Shown here one piece after another: positions 20,192-30,614 of a DNA stretch of 64,000 bases (position 1 is its first letter; every line of letters starts with the position of its first letter). Made by a program: the position numbers and the translations under genes. This DNA comes from Mesorhizobium sp. B2-3-12 (GTDB lineage: Bacteria > Pseudomonadota > Alphaproteobacteria > Rhizobiales > Rhizobiaceae). The notes below the pieces were generated by a model. It saw nothing but the letters and a program-made list of their open reading frames with translations. It searched no databases and was not told the origin of the DNA. Location of the stretch: contig NZ_VFVR01000005.1 of assembly GCF_006442205.1 (NCBI RefSeq), positions 186,001-250,000 of the forward strand, in the 5' to 3' direction.

Positions 20192-20289
20192 GTACACGCA
20201 AGAAAAGCAGAACGAGCTTTCGTGAACCGCCCTTCACTATCCGCAGTTATGCAAACTCTGTTCCTGTGCCGCGATGGTGGCCGGACCGA

Positions 20290-21279
20290 TTACCCGGCAA
20301 AGACCCGCTTGGGCTTGAACATGCCTTGCTCAATGGCGCCGATGGCGACCAGCTTGCCGCGTGACGTCGCGCAGGCCTCTTCGGCCTCCACCGGTGCGTC
20401 GCGACCACGAATGATGACCGGATTGCCGAGGCGGATCTTGGTCGCGGCATCGTCGCTGATGGCGATCTGCGGCAGGCAGTCGAGAGCAGCCGAGGTGTCG
20501 ACAAGAAGCGCGTCGATGGCGTCGAAGTCTATCGGCTTGGCCACCGCGTCAGCCGGCTCGGCTTCGTCGGCCGCTTCCGCATCATCCTCATCGACCGTGG
20601 CGCCAAAGCGGGCGGCCTCGAGTTCGGCGATGGTGACGAAGTCCTCCGGCGTGAACGGCTCCACCTCGACCCGGCGCAGTTCGCTGATATGGCCGAAGCA
20701 GCCAAGGTCGCGGCCCATGTCGCGGGCCAGCGAACGCACATAGGTGCCCTTGCCGCATTCGACCTCGAAAATCGTCCGGTCCGGTCCGTGCTCGACAATA
20801 TCGAGCCGGCCGATCTCGATCTCGCGCGCGGGTATGTCGACCGTCTCGCCTTCGCGGGCGAGATCGTAGGCGCGCTCGCCCGCAATCTTGATGGCCGAGA
20901 ATTGCGGCGGCGTCTGCATGATGACGCCGGTGTATTTCGCCAGCAGCGCCTGGACATCGGCTTCCGATGGGCGCTGATCGGCCTCTTTCGTCACCGGGCC
21001 TTCGAGGTCATCGGTCGAACGCTCCTGTCCCCAGGCAACGGTGAAACGGTAGATCTTGGCGCCGTCCTGCACGTAAGGCACGGTCTTGGTGGCTTCGCCG
21101 AGCGCGATCGGCAGCATGCCGGAGGCAAGCGGGTCGAGCGTACCGGCATGGCCGGCCTTTTCGGCCTGGAACAGCCATTTGATCTTGGAGACGGCTTCGG
21201 TCGAACCCATGCCGACCGGCTTGTCGAGCACCACCCAACCGGAGATCGGCCGACCCTTCTTCTTGCCGCGACGCGCCAT
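20290..21279 (-). CDS. truB: tRNA pseudouridine-55 synthase TruB
   Basis: TruB makes the universal pseudouridine in the T-psi-C loop of tRNA. The 329-residue protein has the opening [14 protein letters not shown], the catalytic aspartate in [14 protein letters not shown] (about residue 46), and [16 protein letters not shown]. An acidic stretch ([15 protein letters not shown], about 237-251) inserts before the C-terminal domain, which ends KPKRVFAG. The start overlaps the rbfA stop as TAATG, so translation is coupled. Confidence 0.95.
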   Translation of the reverse strand: MARRGKKKGRPISGWVVLDKPVGMGSTEAVSKIKWLFQAEKAGHAGTLDPLASGMLPIALGEATKTVPYVQDGAKIYRFTVAWGQERSTDDLEGPVTKEADQRPSEADVQALLAKYTGVIMQTPPQFSAIKIAGERAYDLAREGETVDIPAREIEIGRLDIVEHGPDRTIFEVECGKGTYVRSLARDMGRDLGCFGHISELRRVEVEPFTPEDFVTIAELEAARFGATVDEDDAEAADEAEPADAVAKPIDFDAIDALLVDTSAALDCLPQIAISDDAATKIRLGNPVIIRGRDAPVEAEEACATSRGKLVAIGAIEQGMFKPKRVFAG

Positions 21280-21686
21280 TATTCTTCTTCCTTGTTGTCG
21301 CTATCCAGGTCGCGCGCCACTTCGGGCGACTTCAGCAGGTCGTTGATCCTGGCGAAATTGTCGAAGGAGGTATCCAGCCGGAAGCGGAATTCCGGCATGT
21401 ACTTCATCTGCCTGAGCGCGCCGGAGACGCGACCGCGCACGAACTTGGCATGCTTGTTCAGTGCCTCGATCACCGCGTCGGCATCCTTGGCGCCGAGCGG
21501 AGAAACAAAGGCGGTGGCGATCTTGAGATCGGGCGACATGCGCACTTCCGAGACCGAAACGACCGAATTTTCAATCAGCGGGTCGATGATCTCGCCGCGC
21601 TGCAAGGTTTCAGAGAGCGCGTGGCGCACCTGTTCGCCGACGCGCAGCATGCGCTGGGATGGGCTTGAAGTCGTGGAACGGGGCAT
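21279..21686 (-). CDS. rbfA: Ribosome-binding factor A
   Basis: RbfA is a KH-like protein that assists late 30S maturation. The 135-residue product contains [20 protein letters not shown] and [20 protein letters not shown], typical of the family, with an acidic tail DSDNKEEE. The ATG at 21686 has AGGATTGAG upstream; the frame opens farther to 21734 but that part does not resemble RbfA. It overlaps truB by one base. Confidence 0.95.
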   Translation of the reverse strand: MPRSTTSSPSQRMLRVGEQVRHALSETLQRGEIIDPLIENSVVSVSEVRMSPDLKIATAFVSPLGAKDADAVIEALNKHAKFVRGRVSGALRQMKYMPEFRFRLDTSFDNFARINDLLKSPEVARDLDSDNKEEE

Positions 21687-21811
21687 TTTTCTCAATCCTG
21701 AAAGCGTGGGGCGCGGGATGGAACCGTGCCGCATGTCTCAAACGGTCATTCTCAATAGCGCCGAGGCGGCGGTCTTTCGACCACCGCCCGATATCGACAA
21801 GTCACTCGAAC

Positions 21812-24388
21812 TCAGAGTGTGCGGGTCACCATCTCGACGCGGAAGCACTCGATGACGTCGCCGACGCGCATGTCTTCGTAGTTCTGGAAGGCCATACCGC
21901 ATTCCTGGCCGCCCGGGACTTCCGAAACCTCGTCCTTGAAGCGCTTCAGGGTCTTCAGCGTGCCTTCGTGGATGACGACGTTGTCGCGGATCAGGCGCAC
22001 GCCCGCGCCACGCTCGACCTTGCCTTCGGTGACACGGCAGCCGGCGATCTTGCCGACCTTGGTGATGTCGAAGATCTCGAGGATCTCGGCATTGCCGATG
22101 AAGGTCTCGCGGCGTTCCGGCGAGAGCAGGCCCGACAGAGCCGCTTTCACGTCATCCACGAGGTTGTAGATGATCGAGTAGTAGCGGATCTCGATGCCGG
22201 CGGCCGCGGCCGCGGCACGCGCCTGCACATTGGCGCGCACGTTGAAGCCGATGATCGCCGCACCCGACGTTTCCGCCAGCGAGACGTCGCTTTCGGTGAT
22301 GGCGCCGGCGCCGGAATGAACGATGCGCGCACGCACTTCGTCGGTGCCGAGCTTGTCGAGCGCGGCGTTGATCGCCTCGATCGAACCCTGCACGTCGCCC
22401 TTGATGACCAGCGGGAATTCCTTCAGCCCGCTCGTCTGCAACTGCGACATCATCTGTTCGAGCGAGCCGCGCTGGCCGGCATGCCTGGCCACCGCCTTCT
22501 CACGCGCCAGACGCTGGCGATATTCGGTGATCTCGCGGGCGCGGGCCTCGTTGTTGACCACGGCGAAGCGGTCGCCGGCCTGCGGTGTTCCCTGCAAGCC
22601 GAGCACCTCGACCGGCATTGCCGGCGGCGCTTCCTTGATCTGCTCGCCGCGATCGTTGACCAGCGCGCGCACACGGCCCCATTCGTTGCCGGCGACGAGG
22701 ATGTCGCCCGGCATCAAGGTGCCGGTCTGCACCAGCACGGTGGCGACGGGACCACGGCCCTTGTCGAGCTGCGCTTCGATGACAACGCCCTCGGCGGTGC
22801 GGTCGGGGTTGGCCTTGAGGTCGAGGATTTCAGCCTGCAGCAGGATCGCTTCGAGCAATTTGTCGAGATTGGTGCCCTTGGTCGCCGACACTTCGACGTC
22901 CAGCACTTCACCGCCCATCGATTCGACGAAGACCTCGTGGCGCAAGAGTTCCGAGCGCACTTTCTGCGGATCGGCGTCATGCTTGTCGATCTTGTTGATC
23001 GCCACGATGATCGGAACGCCAGCCGCCTTGGCATGGCTGATGGATTCGATCGTCTGCGGCATGACGCTGTCGTCGGCCGCGACCACCAGGATGGCGATGT
23101 CGGTCGCCTGGGCGCCACGGGCGCGCATGGCCGTGAAGGCGGCGTGACCGGGCGTGTCGATGAAGGTGATCTTCTGACCATTCTTCTCGACCTGATAGGC
23201 GCCGATATGCTGGGTGATGCCACCGGCCTCGCCGGAAACGACATTGGCGTTGCGGATGGCATCGAGCAGCGACGTCTTGCCGTGGTCGACGTGGCCCATG
23301 ATGGTGACGACCGGCGGACGCGACACGAGGTCTTCCGGACGGTCGGCGATGTTGAACAGGCCTTCCTCGATGTCGGATTCGGCGACGCGGCGGACCGTGT
23401 GGCCGAATTCGGTAGCGACCAGTTCGGCCGTGTCGGCATCGATGACGTCGCCCGGCTTCAGGATCTGGCCCTGCTTCATGAAGTACTTGACCAGGTCGAC
23501 AGCACGCTCGGACATGCGCTGCGCCAGTTCCTGGATGGTGATGGTCTCAGGCAGGATCACTTCGCGCATGACCTTCTCGCGCGGCTCGTTATGCATCGCG
23601 CGCTTGAATTTTTCCTGGCGGCGACGCATCGACGACAGCGAACGGGCCCGCGCATCCTCGTCGGACAATGCGGAATTCAGTGTCAGCTTGCCACGGCGGC
23701 GGTCTTCCTCGCTCTTGGTGGGCTTGGCCGGGCGCGCCACTTCGGGCGTGACCAGGCGGCGCACCGGCGCACCGGCGGTCGCCCGCTTCGGCTTGACCTC
23801 TTCCTCCTCGTCGGCGGTCGCCAACTCAGCGGCTTGCGGGGCGCGGCGGCGTGCCTCTTCCTCGGCGCGACGACGCGATTCCGCCTCGGTCTGCAGCCGT
23901 GCCTCTTCCTCGGCCTGGCGGCGCGCGGAGTCCTCGCGTTCGCGCTTGCGGCGCTCTTCGTCCTCGGCGCGGCGCTTGGCGTCTTCGGCGGCGCGCTGAC
24001 GGTCTTCGACCTCGCGGACCTTCGAGCCTTCGAGCGCCCTGCGGCGCGCTTCCATTTCGCTGCGCGACAATTCGTTCAGCACCATGCCGCTGCGCTCGAC
24101 CGGAGGCGGCGGCGGGGGCGGCGCCTTGGGCGCTTCCTGCACGACAGGTGCCGCCACGACCGCCGGCTTCGGCGTGAAGACGGGCGCGGGCGGAGCGGCA
24201 ACCGGCTCCGGCTTGTCGCCGGGCAGGGAGAACTTGCGCTTCTTGGTCTCGACCACGACCGACTTGGTACGGCCGTGCGAGAAGTTCTGGCGCACAGTGC
24301 CCTGTTCCATGCCGGGGCGCTTCAGCGTCAAGGTCTTCTTCGGTGTAACACTCAACGTCTTGTCGTCGCCCGATTTCGTATCGCTCAT
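21812..24388 (-). CDS. infB: Translation initiation factor IF-2
   Basis: IF-2 is the GTPase that places initiator tRNA on the 30S subunit. The 858-residue protein has a long, charged N-terminal region (about 60-240, rich in Arg, Glu and Ala, with [18 protein letters not shown]), then the G domain with [15 protein letters not shown] (about 362), DTPGHAAF and NKIDKHDAD, followed by the beta-barrel and C-terminal domains ending VEMVTRTL. Its start overlaps the ylxR stop as ATGA. It sits in the rimP-nusA-ylxR-infB-rbfA-truB operon. Confidence 0.97.
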   Translation of the reverse strand: MSDTKSGDDKTLSVTPKKTLTLKRPGMEQGTVRQNFSHGRTKSVVVETKKRKFSLPGDKPEPVAAPPAPVFTPKPAVVAAPVVQEAPKAPPPPPPPVERSGMVLNELSRSEMEARRRALEGSKVREVEDRQRAAEDAKRRAEDEERRKREREDSARRQAEEEARLQTEAESRRRAEEEARRRAPQAAELATADEEEEVKPKRATAGAPVRRLVTPEVARPAKPTKSEEDRRRGKLTLNSALSDEDARARSLSSMRRRQEKFKRAMHNEPREKVMREVILPETITIQELAQRMSERAVDLVKYFMKQGQILKPGDVIDADTAELVATEFGHTVRRVAESDIEEGLFNIADRPEDLVSRPPVVTIMGHVDHGKTSLLDAIRNANVVSGEAGGITQHIGAYQVEKNGQKITFIDTPGHAAFTAMRARGAQATDIAILVVAADDSVMPQTIESISHAKAAGVPIIVAINKIDKHDADPQKVRSELLRHEVFVESMGGEVLDVEVSATKGTNLDKLLEAILLQAEILDLKANPDRTAEGVVIEAQLDKGRGPVATVLVQTGTLMPGDILVAGNEWGRVRALVNDRGEQIKEAPPAMPVEVLGLQGTPQAGDRFAVVNNEARAREITEYRQRLAREKAVARHAGQRGSLEQMMSQLQTSGLKEFPLVIKGDVQGSIEAINAALDKLGTDEVRARIVHSGAGAITESDVSLAETSGAAIIGFNVRANVQARAAAAAAGIEIRYYSIIYNLVDDVKAALSGLLSPERRETFIGNAEILEIFDITKVGKIAGCRVTEGKVERGAGVRLIRDNVVIHEGTLKTLKRFKDEVSEVPGGQECGMAFQNYEDMRVGDVIECFRVEMVTRTL

Positions 24389-25035
24389 TCCATATCCTCT
24401 GCGGCATCATCTTCGTCAGCAACGGCCGCAAGCATTGCAAGATCGTCCGGGGTACCGCCCCGATATCGGTCGAGCGCAACCATGCGCTTCTGGACCGCCT
24501 TACCCGCGTCTCCCGCGAGGACGGCAGCATGTATCACATTTGTACCCCCCAATGCCAAGCTCAACTCGGCCTCGGAGAAAAGTTTGTAGGCAAGTATGGA
24601 AGGGCCGCCGAGATGGACGGTCGCCCGCCGCGCCTGGCTGATCTTGCGCACGCCGTCGTCGGACGCCTCGGTCGCGTGGAGCACGAAAAGCGCCAGTCCA
24701 CCGCGCACCGCGCTCTCGACCTTGGTAGCGCCAAGGGAAATCGCCCCTGCCTTGCGGGCAAGACCCAGCATACCCAGAGCGGACCTGGAAAGCAGCCCGT
24801 CGACCATGCCGCCAAGATCGGGCGGCACAACCACCTGTGCCTTGAAGGCGCGGGCAAAAAGGTTCTTGGCCGCCGCCTTCTCAATATGTAGGCGGTCAGC
24901 ACTCACCCAGCAACCGCGGCCGGGCAGATTTCTCTTGAGATCGGGAACGACGGCCGAATCCGGACCGACGACGAACCGGATCAATTCATCCGGTTCGGCC
25001 TGTTTGCGGGTGACGATGCAGGTGCGATCGTTCAT
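24385..25035 (-). CDS. ylxR: YlxR-like RNA-binding protein (DUF448 + L7Ae domain)
   Basis: The 216-residue protein has the YlxR/DUF448 domain ([19 protein letters not shown] and GRGCWVS, about 4-80) fused to an L7Ae/L30e-like domain ([19 protein letters not shown], about 90-185) and an acidic tail. It is found between nusA and infB in most alphaproteobacteria and probably binds RNA during transcription or translation. The ATG at 25035 is preferred over an in-frame TTG three codons earlier because GGACGAG precedes it. It ends in an ATGA overlap with infB. Confidence 0.93.
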   Translation of the reverse strand: MNDRTCIVTRKQAEPDELIRFVVGPDSAVVPDLKRNLPGRGCWVSADRLHIEKAAAKNLFARAFKAQVVVPPDLGGMVDGLLSRSALGMLGLARKAGAISLGATKVESAVRGGLALFVLHATEASDDGVRKISQARRATVHLGGPSILAYKLFSEAELSLALGGTNVIHAAVLAGDAGKAVQKRMVALDRYRGGTPDDLAMLAAVADEDDAAEDME

Positions 25036-25073
25036 CTCGTCCAAGGGCGGGTTGTGTGCGATGCGGGTTCACC

Positions 25074-26669
25074 TCACGCACCAACGGCTTCGTCAGCCGG
25101 TTCTTCTTCGGCCGCAAGCTCGTCCTCGGTGATCCAGCCGGCCTTGAGGCGAGCGGCCAGAACCATCTGCTCGGCATCGGCGCGCGAAACGCCGTGGTTG
25201 GCCAGCACACCCGGATAGACCTTGGTCTCGCCGTCCTTGCGTTCCTTCCAGCCGGTGAGGTCGTCGGCGGCATAGCCGGCGAAATCCTCGATCGTCTTCA
25301 CGCCATCCTCGCCGAGCGTCACCATCATGGCGGTGGTGACGCCGGGGATTTCGCGCAGTTCGTCCGAAACGCCGAGCGCCTTGCGCTTCTCGTCATGCTC
25401 GGCTTCGATCTTCTCCAGATATTCACGGGCGCGGGTCTGGATTTCTGAGGCGGTATCCTCATCGAAGCCGTCGATCGAGGCGATTTCGCCGGCATCGACA
25501 TAGGCGACTTCCTCGACGCTGGTGAAGCCTTCGGAGGCCAGCACCTGGCCGACCATCTCGTCGACATCGAGCGCTTCCATGAACAGCGCCGAGCGCTCGA
25601 CGAATTCCTTCTGACGGCGCTCGGATTCCTCGGCCTCGGTCAGGATGTCGATGTCCCAGCCGGTGAGCTGCGAGGCAAGGCGCACGTTCTGGCCGCGGCG
25701 GCCGATGGCCAGCGACAGCTGATCATCGGGAACCACCACTTCGATGCGCTCGGCGTCCTCGTCGAGCACGACCTTGGCGACTTCCGCCGGCTGCAGCGCA
25801 TTGACGATGAAGGAGGCGGCCGAAGGCGACCACGGAATGATGTCGATCTTTTCGCCCTGCAATTCGCCGACGACGGCCTGGACGCGGCTGCCGCGCATAC
25901 CGACGCAGGCGCCGACCGGATCGATCGAGCTGTCACGCGAGATGACGGCGATCTTGGCGCGCGAGCCCGGGTCGCGGGCGACCGACTTGATCTCGATGAT
26001 GCCGTCATAGATCTCCGGCACTTCCATGGTGAAGAGCTTGGCCATGAACTGCGGATGGGTACGCGACAGGAAGATCTGCGGGCCGCGCTGTTCACGGCGT
26101 ACATCGTATACATAGGCGCGGACGCGATCGCCATATTTGTAGTTTTCGCGCGGAATCAGCTCGTCGCGGCGGATGATCGCCTCACCACGACCGAGATCCA
26201 CGATGACGTTGCCATATTCGACGCGCTTGACGGTGCCATTGACGATCTCGCCGATGCGGTCCTTGTATTCGTCGTACTGGCGGTCACGCTCGGCCTCGCG
26301 CACCTTCTGCACGATGACCTGCTTGGCCGACTGGGCGGCGATGCGGCCGAAATCCATCGGCGGCAGCTGTTCGGCGATGAAATCGCCGAGCTGGGCGTCG
26401 GGATTGCGCTCGCGTGCCGAGGAAATGGCGATCTGGGTGGCGTAATCGTCGACCTTTTCGACCACTTCCATCAGCCGCTGCAGCTTCATCTCACCGGTGT
26501 TCGGGTTGATGTCGGCGCGGATGTTGGTCTCCTGGCCATAACGCGAACGCGCCGCCTTCTGGATCGCATCGGCCATGGCGGCGATGACGATCGACTTGTC
26601 GATCGACTTTTCACGCGCGACCGCGTCGGCAATCTGCAGCAGTTCAAGTCTGTTGGCGCTTACAACCAT
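25074..26669 (-). CDS. nusA: Transcription termination/antitermination protein NusA
   Basis: NusA binds RNA polymerase and nascent RNA and controls pausing, termination and antitermination. The 531-residue protein has the N-terminal polymerase-binding domain ([20 protein letters not shown]), an S1 domain near 135-200, KH1 and KH2 domains (with [18 protein letters not shown] about 322), and acidic helix-hairpin-helix repeats at the C-terminus. The ATG at 26669 has GGGAGAAAG upstream. The frame is open to 26723 but that part overlaps rimP and is not NusA-like. Confidence 0.96.
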   Translation of the reverse strand: MVVSANRLELLQIADAVAREKSIDKSIVIAAMADAIQKAARSRYGQETNIRADINPNTGEMKLQRLMEVVEKVDDYATQIAISSARERNPDAQLGDFIAEQLPPMDFGRIAAQSAKQVIVQKVREAERDRQYDEYKDRIGEIVNGTVKRVEYGNVIVDLGRGEAIIRRDELIPRENYKYGDRVRAYVYDVRREQRGPQIFLSRTHPQFMAKLFTMEVPEIYDGIIEIKSVARDPGSRAKIAVISRDSSIDPVGACVGMRGSRVQAVVGELQGEKIDIIPWSPSAASFIVNALQPAEVAKVVLDEDAERIEVVVPDDQLSLAIGRRGQNVRLASQLTGWDIDILTEAEESERRQKEFVERSALFMEALDVDEMVGQVLASEGFTSVEEVAYVDAGEIASIDGFDEDTASEIQTRAREYLEKIEAEHDEKRKALGVSDELREIPGVTTAMMVTLGEDGVKTIEDFAGYAADDLTGWKERKDGETKVYPGVLANHGVSRADAEQMVLAARLKAGWITEDELAAEEEPADEAVGA

Positions 26670-26719
26670 GGTTCTTTCTCCCGAGCCTGTTCGCCGGACT
26701 TTCGGGTCCGGCAGCTCAA

Positions 26720-27367
26720 TCAAATTTCCTGTTCGTGTTCTTCCGCGGCGTCCGGTTCGGCACCCTCGGACACATCGTCGTCCGGTTCACCGCGGCGTCT
26801 CTTGGCTTCCTTGCGCTCCCTGTTGTCCTTGGACAACGCTTCGCGAATGAGGTCGTCGGTCAGGATCAGCCTGACATCGGCAATGGCATCGTAGGGCACG
26901 CGCACCGTCGGCTCCTCGCCATAGGCCGCCTTGTCGCGCTCGATCAGCACGTCGTTGTCACCGGCCTCGGCGATCTTGCCCTTGAACCGCTTGCGATCCG
27001 CGACGATGACCGACGTTTCCATCTTCACCAGATGACCGGTCCAGGTCACGAAATCCGACTTGCGGACCAGCGGCCGGTCGATACCGGGCGAAGAAACCTC
27101 GAGATGATAGGCCTTCTCGATCGGATCATCGACGTCGAGCGCCGGCGACACCGCGCGGCTGACCTCTTCGCAGTCCTCGACGGTCATGGTGCCGTCCTCA
27201 CGCTCGGCCATGATCTGCAGCGTCAGCCCGTTCTGGCCGGACAGATGCACACGCACGAGGCGAAAACCGATTCCGCGCAGCACCGGCTGGACGATCAGCG
27301 CAATGCGCGCATCGATGCCGCTTTCGCGGATGATGCGGTCGTCACCTTCGCTTGCCGTTGCAGTCAT
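26720..27367 (-). CDS. rimP: Ribosome maturation factor RimP
   Basis: RimP is needed for efficient 30S assembly. The 215-residue protein contains [17 protein letters not shown], the [22 protein letters not shown] segment in two conserved parts, and [11 protein letters not shown]. The C-terminal tail is unusually acidic and charged ([19 protein letters not shown]). The ATG at 27367 was chosen on family length; the open frame to 27619 runs through a structured leader. It heads the nusA-infB operon. Confidence 0.95.
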   Translation of the reverse strand: MTATASEGDDRIIRESGIDARIALIVQPVLRGIGFRLVRVHLSGQNGLTLQIMAEREDGTMTVEDCEEVSRAVSPALDVDDPIEKAYHLEVSSPGIDRPLVRKSDFVTWTGHLVKMETSVIVADRKRFKGKIAEAGDNDVLIERDKAAYGEEPTVRVPYDAIADVRLILTDDLIREALSKDNRERKEAKRRRGEPDDDVSEGAEPDAAEEHEQEI

Positions 27368-27465
27368 CGATTGCCTGTCGTTCGCTTCGCAATGTTCTTT
27401 GGTTTGCGCATCGGAGCCATCCGAAAACCGCTTCGCACTTTTCGGTCCGATGCACCCGGCAGGTA

Positions 27466-27499
27466 ATAAAAAAGAGCGGGACCGGGTGGACCCACTCTT
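27466..27499 (-). terminator. Terminator-like hairpin in the rimP leader
   Basis: On the minus strand AAGAGTGGG (27499-27491) pairs with CCCGCTCTT (27480-27472) and runs into TTTT. It points toward rimP and lies about 100 bases ahead of its start codon. It may be an attenuator for the operon, or the terminator of a short upstream transcript. Confidence 0.65.
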
Positions 27500-27715
27500 C
27501 GTCATACCGACCAAGAATTTGAGGCTGATATAGACGAACACGGCCGGTGTTTCAAGCCCGCAGTGCCGGCCGGGCAAAGCCTGGCGGCGCCAGGGTTGTT
27601 CCAGGCGCATGGCCGCCATGCGGCAATCCCCCTGTAAGAGCCCGCGGTGCGCTCTTACTTCTTAGCCATCAAATGAATTGAATTGGCGCGCGCTGGCGCG
27701 CGAAAGGATGAAACC
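27500..27715. other. Structured non-coding segment upstream of rimP
   Basis: This stretch between rimP and a small divergent gene holds several further stems: GGCCGG/CCGGCC near 27541-27570, CCTGGC/GCCAGG near 27581-27595 and an 8-bp GTAAGAGC/GCTCTTAC (27634-27658). No tRNA is present, although in enterobacteria an initiator tRNA gene precedes rimP. It probably contains the promoter and leader of the operon. Confidence 0.4.
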
Positions 27716-27880
27716 ATGACCAACCGCAGGATATTTTCCGCCTTGGGCGATCTCTTCACCACTTTTGGCAGCGCCGTCGCCGCATCGCGCGCCGTGGAAG
27801 CCGGGCGCAAGCCGCGCGCGGACGACCTGCGCAAGCTCGGCATGGATCCCGCCGTGTTCAACAGGATCGGCCGTTTCTGA
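27716..27880 (+). CDS. Small conserved-looking protein of unknown function
   Basis: The 54-residue protein MTNRRIFSALGDLFTTFG... is preceded by GAAAGGAT at good spacing, which makes it a credible gene. It has an amphipathic N-terminal half and a C-terminal KPRADDLRKLGMDPAVFNRI that recalls the short helical DUF1127-like proteins of rhizobia (their tail often reads DLRRLGI-x-P), but the match is loose. It converges on trmB. No function can be given. Confidence 0.6.
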   Translation: MTNRRIFSALGDLFTTFGSAVAASRAVEAGRKPRADDLRKLGMDPAVFNRIGRF

Positions 27881-27895
27881 ACCTGCCGTGACGGC

Positions 27896-28597
27896 TTACG
27901 TCCTGACGAAAGTAAGATAGGCCGGCGGCCGGCCTTCGCGAATGGCCTTCGCCTCGTAACGCGTGCCTGGCCAGCCCTCATAGGGACGATGCCAGTCAGC
28001 CGCCTCCGCCGCCTGCCATGCAAAAGCGCCATGCGACCGGCAATGCAGCAAGGTCCAGTTCACATAAGTGTCGATATCGGACGCGAAGCGGAATTTCGAG
28101 CCCGGCCTCAGGACCCGCGCGAAACGGTCGAGATTGACCGGGCTGACGAAACGCCGCTTCCAGTGCTTCTTCTTCGGCCAGGGGTCTGGATAGAGAAGAT
28201 CGATGCCGTCGAGCGACGCTGGCGCCAGCCAGTCGAGCAACTGGGTGGCGTCGTCGTCGTAGACCCTGAGATTGGCCAGCGGCGTTGTTCGCACGGCCAT
28301 CATCATCTTGGCCATGCCGTTAACGAAGGGCTCGACGCCGATGAAGCCTATCGTCGGCGCCTCGGTCGCGCGATGCAGAAGATGTTCGCCGCCGCCAAAG
28401 CCGATCTCGAGCCGAACCGCCGAAACCTCGGCTTCAAACAAGATGCGCAGGTCTTGCGGCGCCTCGGCCGTCAGATCGAGCCGATATTTGCCAAGCCCGC
28501 TTTCCAGCGCCGCCGCCTGCTGCGGGCGAACGGGCTTGCCGCGCCGACGACCGAAGAAGGCTTCGGTCGCACGGCTTGGCCTGTCCTCGTCGCTCAT
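27896..28597 (-). CDS. trmB: tRNA (guanine-N7-)-methyltransferase TrmB
   Basis: TrmB methylates G46 in tRNA variable loops. The 233-residue protein has the SAM-binding [15 protein letters not shown] (about 62), [14 protein letters not shown] and the hallmark [18 protein letters not shown] (about 135). A longer open frame runs upstream through metK but is a shadow. The ATG at 28597 has AGGA upstream. It starts 26 bases after metK on the same strand, a conserved rhizobial pair. Confidence 0.94.
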   Translation of the reverse strand: MSDEDRPSRATEAFFGRRRGKPVRPQQAAALESGLGKYRLDLTAEAPQDLRILFEAEVSAVRLEIGFGGGEHLLHRATEAPTIGFIGVEPFVNGMAKMMMAVRTTPLANLRVYDDDATQLLDWLAPASLDGIDLLYPDPWPKKKHWKRRFVSPVNLDRFARVLRPGSKFRFASDIDTYVNWTLLHCRSHGAFAWQAAEAADWHRPYEGWPGTRYEAKAIREGRPPAYLTFVRT

Positions 28598-28623
28598 CGG
28601 CGGCGCAAGTCCTGCCGCCGCCC

Positions 28624-29889
28624 TCAGGCCGCGACAGCATCCTTGAGCGCCTTGGCCAGATCGGTCTTTTCCCAGGAGAAAGATCCGTCGCGGCCGGCCT
28701 TGCGGCCGAAGTGGCCGTAGGACGACGTCTTGGCGTAGATCGGCTTGTTGAGATCGAGGTGACGGCGAATGCCTGACGGCGACAGGTCCATCACGGTGCG
28801 CAACGCGTCCTCGAGCTTTGCCTCGTCGACCTTGCCGGTGCCGTGCAGGTCGACATAGACCGACAGCGGCTGTGCGACGCCGATAGCGTAGGACAGCTGG
28901 ATGGTGCAGCGATCGGCAAGCTTCGCCGCCACGACATTCTTGGCCAGATAGCGCGCCGCGTAGGCGGCCGAGCGGTCGACCTTGGTGGTGTCCTTGCCGG
29001 AGAAGGCGCCGCCGCCATGCGGTGCGGCACCGCCATATGTGTCGACGATGATCTTGCGGCCGGTCAGGCCTGCGTCGCCGTCCGGACCGCCGATGACGAA
29101 CTTGCCGGTCGGGTTGATGTACCACATGCAGTCGTCAGCGATCTTGAGGTCGCCCAATGCCTCGCGGATATAGGGTTCCACGACCTTGCGGACCTTCTTG
29201 GAATCCCAGCTCGAATCGAGATGCTGGGTCGACAGCACGATCTGCGTCGCTTCGGCGGCCTTGCCGTCGATGTAGCGGACGGTGACCTGGCTCTTGGCAT
29301 CCGGCCCGAGCTTGCCGGCCTCGCCATTGTTTTCGTGACGGGCGGCGGCCAGCAGTTCGAGGATTTTGTGGCTGTAGTAGATCGGCGCCGGCATCAGGTC
29401 CGGTGTCTCGCGGCAGGCATAGCCGAACATGATGCCCTGGTCGCCGGCACCTTCCTCGCCCTGGCGGTCGGCGGCGTTGTCGACGCCCTGGCCGATGTCG
29501 GGCGACTGGCCATGCAGCAGCACCTCGATCTTGGCCGTCTTCCAGTGGAAGCCAGCCTGCTCGTAGCCGATCTCGCGGATCGCCTTGCGGGCAACGGATT
29601 TGAACTTGGCCGGGTTGACGATCGGGTGACCGGCGGCATCCTTGAGGATGTTGCCAGCCTTGTCCTTCTTCAGGAGCGTCTCGGGAACGCGCACTTCACC
29701 GGCGATGACGACGCGGTTGGTGGTCGCCAGCGTCTCGCAGGCGACACGGACTTTCCACGGGTCCATGCCGGTCTTCTTGGCTTCACGATAGACCAGATCG
29801 ACGATTTCGTCGGAGATCCGGTCACAGACTTTGTCGGGATGGCCCTCGGCAACGGATTCCGAGGTGAAGAAGTAGTTCTGCCGCGTCAC
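28624..29889 (-). CDS. metK: S-adenosylmethionine synthase
   Basis: MetK makes S-adenosylmethionine from ATP and methionine. The 421-residue protein carries the ATP-site [17 protein letters not shown] region, the [12 protein letters not shown] motif (about 145) and the P-loop-like [19 protein letters not shown] (about 290). It is about 37 residues longer than the E. coli enzyme, as in other rhizobia. The start is a GTG at 29889 with GAGGGGAC upstream; upstream ATG codons are not supported by homology. praR lies just upstream and trmB downstream. No recognisable SAM riboswitch precedes it. Confidence 0.95.
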   Translation of the reverse strand: MTRQNYFFTSESVAEGHPDKVCDRISDEIVDLVYREAKKTGMDPWKVRVACETLATTNRVVIAGEVRVPETLLKKDKAGNILKDAAGHPIVNPAKFKSVARKAIREIGYEQAGFHWKTAKIEVLLHGQSPDIGQGVDNAADRQGEEGAGDQGIMFGYACRETPDLMPAPIYYSHKILELLAAARHENNGEAGKLGPDAKSQVTVRYIDGKAAEATQIVLSTQHLDSSWDSKKVRKVVEPYIREALGDLKIADDCMWYINPTGKFVIGGPDGDAGLTGRKIIVDTYGGAAPHGGGAFSGKDTTKVDRSAAYAARYLAKNVVAAKLADRCTIQLSYAIGVAQPLSVYVDLHGTGKVDEAKLEDALRTVMDLSPSGIRRHLDLNKPIYAKTSSYGHFGRKAGRDGSFSWEKTDLAKALKDAVAA

Positions 29890-30016
29890 GGGTGTCCCCT
29901 CTTGAAAAACGATCGGCAGGCTGCCGATTTGGCGCGCCACGTGTTAGCGGGGCAAAGCGCTGCTCGTCAAGCGTTGCCGCGGGTCTGGCCTGAATGTCGG
30001 AGGCGATATTTTGTGC

Positions 30017-30040
30017 CACCGGCGGCGCACGCCGCCGGTG
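30017..30040 (-). promoter_or_regulatory. Perfect 10-bp hairpin between praR and metK
   Basis: CACCGGCGGC and GCCGCCGGTG form a perfect 10-bp stem with a GCAC loop, 17 bases past the praR stop. No T-run follows on either strand. It may protect the praR message or act as a weak terminator before metK. Confidence 0.55.
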
Positions 30041-30056
30041 CGAAGCGCATCGCGGA

Positions 30057-30476
30057 TCAGTCGAGATCGTCCTCGGCCAGCGATTTCACCAGGTCGATGA
30101 TCCTGCGACGCACCTTGACGTCGGCGATCTTGACAAAAGCCCGATTGAGCTGAAGCCCTTCGGGGCTGCCGCAGAATTCGACGGCGAAAGCCATGGAACT
30201 GTCTTCGGCAAAGCCGCGGCCGGCAACCGGCTCCTGGCCCGGCGCATCCTCGAAAAAGAAGGCGACGGGCACGCCGAGTATGGAGGCTATCGCCTGCAGG
30301 CGGCTGGCGCCGACGCGATTGGTGCCCTTTTCATATTTCTGGATCTGCTGAAAGGTGATGCCGAGATTCTCGCCCAGCTTTTCTTGGCTCATTCCGAGCA
30401 TATTGCGGCGAAGCCGGACCCGGCTTCCAACGTGGATATCGATGGGATTCGGTTTCTTCTTGTTTTCTTCTGTCAT
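30057..30476 (-). CDS. praR: PraR/PhrR-like XRE-family regulator
   Basis: The 139-residue protein has an N-terminal Cro/CI helix-turn-helix (VGSRVRLRRNMLGMSQEKLG, then LGITFQQIQKYEKGTNRVGA) and a C-terminal region ending VRRRIIDLVKSLAEDDLD. It matches rhizobial PraR/PhrR regulators in sequence pattern and in position next to metK. These have been linked to acid response, quorum sensing and biofilm formation. The ATG at 30476 has GAGGAAAAA upstream. The name rests on recognition, not a search. Confidence 0.85.
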   Translation of the reverse strand: MTEENKKKPNPIDIHVGSRVRLRRNMLGMSQEKLGENLGITFQQIQKYEKGTNRVGASRLQAIASILGVPVAFFFEDAPGQEPVAGRGFAEDSSMAFAVEFCGSPEGLQLNRAFVKIADVKVRRRIIDLVKSLAEDDLD

Positions 30477-30485
30477 TTTTTCCTC

Positions 30486-30501
30486 GCCGAATTTTTTCGG
30501 C
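30486..30501 (-). promoter_or_regulatory. Hairpin touching the praR ribosome-binding site
   Basis: A perfect 6-bp stem GCCGAA/TTCGGC with a 4-base loop ends immediately before the GAGGA ribosome-binding site of praR. It could modulate translation or be an operator. Confidence 0.45.
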
Positions 30502-30614
30502 TTTGTGATTTTTTCCCGCCCAAACAAAGCCGGAGGCGACTGCCCCAACAGAACGATCCACCAGCTTCGAGAAATTTTCAGGCGGTACAGTATGAGTTTC
30601 TAATGTGCCGACTG

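Noticed and set aside
21659..24589. 976-codon plus-strand open frame opposite infB
   Set aside because: It is the antisense shadow of infB. Low-complexity GC-rich coding keeps the opposite frame open; the product resembles nothing and infB is certain.
27368..27715. Initiator tRNA upstream of rimP, as in enterobacteria
   Set aside because: No cloverleaf, CAT anticodon context or T-loop GTTC sequence was found.
29890..30056. SAM riboswitch upstream of metK
   Set aside because: The spacer holds one GC-rich hairpin but I could not match SAM-I, SAM-II or SAM/SAH core patterns.
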